A DNA stretch of 14,627 nt from Phycisphaerales bacterium (GTDB lineage: Bacteria > Planctomycetota > Phycisphaerae > Phycisphaerales > UBA1924): the NCBI GenBank assembly GCA_029212425.1, contig JARGNC010000049.1, positions 1-14,627 of the forward strand, written 5' to 3'. Numbering within the stretch: the stretch's first letter is position 1; each line of letters begins with the position of its first letter. The notes under the pieces are model-generated. The model had not been told where the DNA came from. It did not search any database and worked only from the letters and a program-made list of their open reading frames with translations. Positions 12,998-14,627 of the stretch are shown in pieces. The translations under genes and the position numbers were made by a program.

Positions 12998-14627
12998 GGT
13001 TCTGAGTGTAGCGTGTTTTGCACGATTGTGAGTCGGGTTGCGAAGGGTTCTGGACCGAGTTTTGGATCGATGAGTTTGAGGCGCGTGAGGTGGGCGCGTG
13101 CGTTGTCGAGGTCTGCGTTGTTGCCGTGCGCGAGTGTGGTTTCGAGGATGAGCGTCCAGCAGTGCCAGAAGTGTTTTCGTTGTGCGGGGTTGTGTTGATC
13201 GAGGAGTTCAACGAGCGACGCGAGGCGCGGGAGTGCTTGGTCTGGTTGGTCCGCGTTGAGGAGTGATTGTGCGTAGAGGAGTTCGAGATCCAGATCGTCG
13301 GTGGTCGGATTTTTTTGCACAAGCCGGGAGAGACGGATCGTCGCGGAGACGGGATCGGTGTCCACTTCAAGCTCCGCGGCGGCGCGGTGCCAGTGGTTTG
13401 CGAGCGGGGAACGGAGTGCATCGAGGATGCGAGCGGTGTTGATCGCGTGGAGGAGCGGGTTGTCCGTGGTCGTCGCGAGCGCGTTTGCGTGGAGGATTTC
13501 CGCGCCGAGATCGGATTCGCGCGTCGCGGGCGTCAGCGATTGAATCAGTTTGTGTTGCTCTCGCCCAGTAGTGAGGTTGATCAGCTGGAGTTTCCAGAGA
13601 TCAATCTCAATCCGTGTTGGATACTGCGAAACCGCTTGTCTCAGCAGCGGGGTCAACGCGGCTTGGAGTTCGGGAGAACGCGATTGGCTCGCGGTATCGA
13701 TCGCGCCTGCGAGCGCATCAGGCGCGCCGGGGTGGTCTGGGAATCGGTTTGCGAGCATGGATGAGGCGCTGACAAGGGTCTTCGCGGAGTCGCGCGTGTT
13801 GAGCGCGCGAGAACCCAAGCACGCGAGCCAGAGTGATTCTTCTGCGAGATGTTCGTCCGTGTCGCGTGCGATTCCGAGGAGGATGTTGATCGCGTCCATG
13901 CGGTCGTCTGTGCTTCCCTTGCTGATTCGAGCGCGGGCAACAATGAATCGCGGGAGCGTGGAAAGTGTTGAGACATCCGTGTTTGTGTGTTCGACGAGTT
14001 GCACGATCGACGCGTCAATCTGCGGCGAGAGTCCCGGGACGGCGCTCCGCAGTTCGAGGAGAGGAGCGAGCGGGGTTGTCTCAGATTGATTCAGCAGCGC
14101 GAGTGAGCGGGTTTGTGCGAGCATCAGCGCCCACGCGGCATCGGTGGTGAACGGTGGCTGGTTCGCGAGATCGGAGTTTGGCTCGGTGGGCTGGAGTTTC
14201 GTCAATGCGAGGATCGCATGGGCAGCGGTGATCGGGGCGTAGTTGAGCTGGGATTGTTCTTCGAGCAGCGCGAGCAGGTCCGCAGGTGATTTCGCGAGTT
14301 GTGCGAGGACGATTCTTCGTCGTGCGTCGAGGTCAGGGGAAACAAAGACCGCGTCTTGGAGGGTTTGCTGGAGTTCGTTGGTCTGGGTTGAAGAAGTGTC
14401 GCTTGTGAGCAGCAGCGTTTCTGCAATGAGCAACGCGGTGCGTGGATCATCAGGATCGGACTTTGCGAGCATCGCGTTGATGCGGATGATCGCGCTGTCG
14501 ATGGATTCGGTGTCCTCGGATGTCGGGACGCTGGTGGTGGCGCGGTAGTACGCGCCGGTCGCTTTGAGCAGAGCGAGTTGATCCTCGGCGGGGGTCAATC
14601 GTGCATCTATGTTGGTGGGGGGTGGGG
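12994..14627 (-). CDS. Helical-repeat (TPR-like) protein, N-terminus beyond the window
   Basis: The frame is open from the right edge (14627) to a TGA at 12994-12996, giving 543 visible residues; the gene probably starts outside the window. A TTG at 14598 could be read as a start but is more likely an internal Leu in PPPTNIDARLTPAEDQ. The protein is almost wholly alpha-helical and Ala/Leu-rich, with TPR-like pairs (for example DDPRTALLIAETLLL and ELLYAQSLLNADQPDQALPRL), and no catalytic motif is seen. Cellular location is unknown because the N-terminus is missing. Its stop overlaps the tmk GTG start (GTGA), so the two are co-translated. No function can be assigned. Confidence 0.8.
   Translation of the reverse strand, partial: PPPTNIDARLTPAEDQLALLKATGAYYRATTSVPTSEDTESIDSAIIRINAMLAKSDPDDPRTALLIAETLLLTSDTSSTQTNELQQTLQDAVFVSPDLDARRRIVLAQLAKSPADLLALLEEQSQLNYAPITAAHAILALTKLQPTEPNSDLANQPPFTTDAAWALMLAQTRSLALLNQSETTPLAPLLELRSAVPGLSPQIDASIVQLVEHTNTDVSTLSTLPRFIVARARISKGSTDDRMDAINILLGIARDTDEHLAEESLWLACLGSRALNTRDSAKTLVSASSMLANRFPDHPGAPDALAGAIDTASQSRSPELQAALTPLLRQAVSQYPTRIEIDLWKLQLINLTTGREQHKLIQSLTPATRESDLGAEILHANALATTTDNPLLHAINTARILDALRSPLANHWHRAAAELEVDTDPVSATIRLSRLVQKNPTTDDLDLELLYAQSLLNADQPDQALPRLASLVELLDQHNPAQRKHFWHCWTLILETTLAHGNNADLDNARAHLTRLKLIDPKLGPEPFATRLTIVQNTLHSEP

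Noticed and set aside
14596..14598. TTG at 14598 as the start of the helical-repeat protein
   Set aside because: The frame continues open to the window edge with a plausible Pro-rich segment and no Shine-Dalgarno precedes the TTG. A cut gene is the simpler reading.

Overview
The window looks like a piece of chromosome from a planctomycete, most likely of the class Phycisphaerae. This is inferred from three things. One secreted protein ends in a dockerin-like tail with two 'D-x-DGS-x-NFLDVSA' repeats and a C-terminal Gly-Cys-Pro, a tail style I associate with Phycisphaerales. Shine-Dalgarno sequences are absent before most genes. The mix of genes also fits. I see no insertion sequence, prophage, CRISPR array, tRNA or rRNA. 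Gene density is high and the content is mostly housekeeping.

Region 1 (1-4252). The last 17 codons of a plus-strand gene enter from the left. They converge, through a bidirectional hairpin terminator (91-117), on a minus-strand run of metG (methionyl-tRNA synthetase), a HAD-family phosphatase and der (double GTPase for 50S ribosome assembly). der and metG each have a -10-like hexamer exactly 8 nt before the ATG, suggesting leaderless or near-leaderless transcripts.

Region 2 (4253-9661). A plus-strand signalling block begins divergently from metG. It holds an ECF sigma factor and an overlapping membrane anti-sigma factor, then, after a 187-bp gap with its own promoter, a secreted TPR-containing protein of unknown function coupled by an ATGA overlap to a GAF plus SpoIIE/PP2C-type serine phosphatase. 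The anti-sigma factor presumably holds the sigma factor at the membrane. Whether the second pair belongs to the same regulon is inferred from adjacency and a GAAC element shared by the two upstream regions.

Region 3 (9662-10233). A small acidic minus-strand gene has two in-frame ATG starts, each behind a near-perfect Shine-Dalgarno, and could make an 89-residue and a 50-residue form. It has a candidate promoter upstream and a rho-independent terminator downstream.

Region 4 (10234-14627). On the minus strand, read in transcription order, lie a helical-repeat (TPR-like) protein cut by the right edge, tmk (thymidylate kinase, GTGA overlap), a secreted TIM-barrel/glycosidase-like protein with the Gly-Cys dockerin, and plsY (acyl-phosphate glycerol-3-phosphate acyltransferase).

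The best candidates for new biology are the dual-start small protein, the sigma/anti-sigma/secreted-TPR/phosphatase locus, and the surface-protein gene with the dockerin tail. None is clearly a new defence or mobile system.
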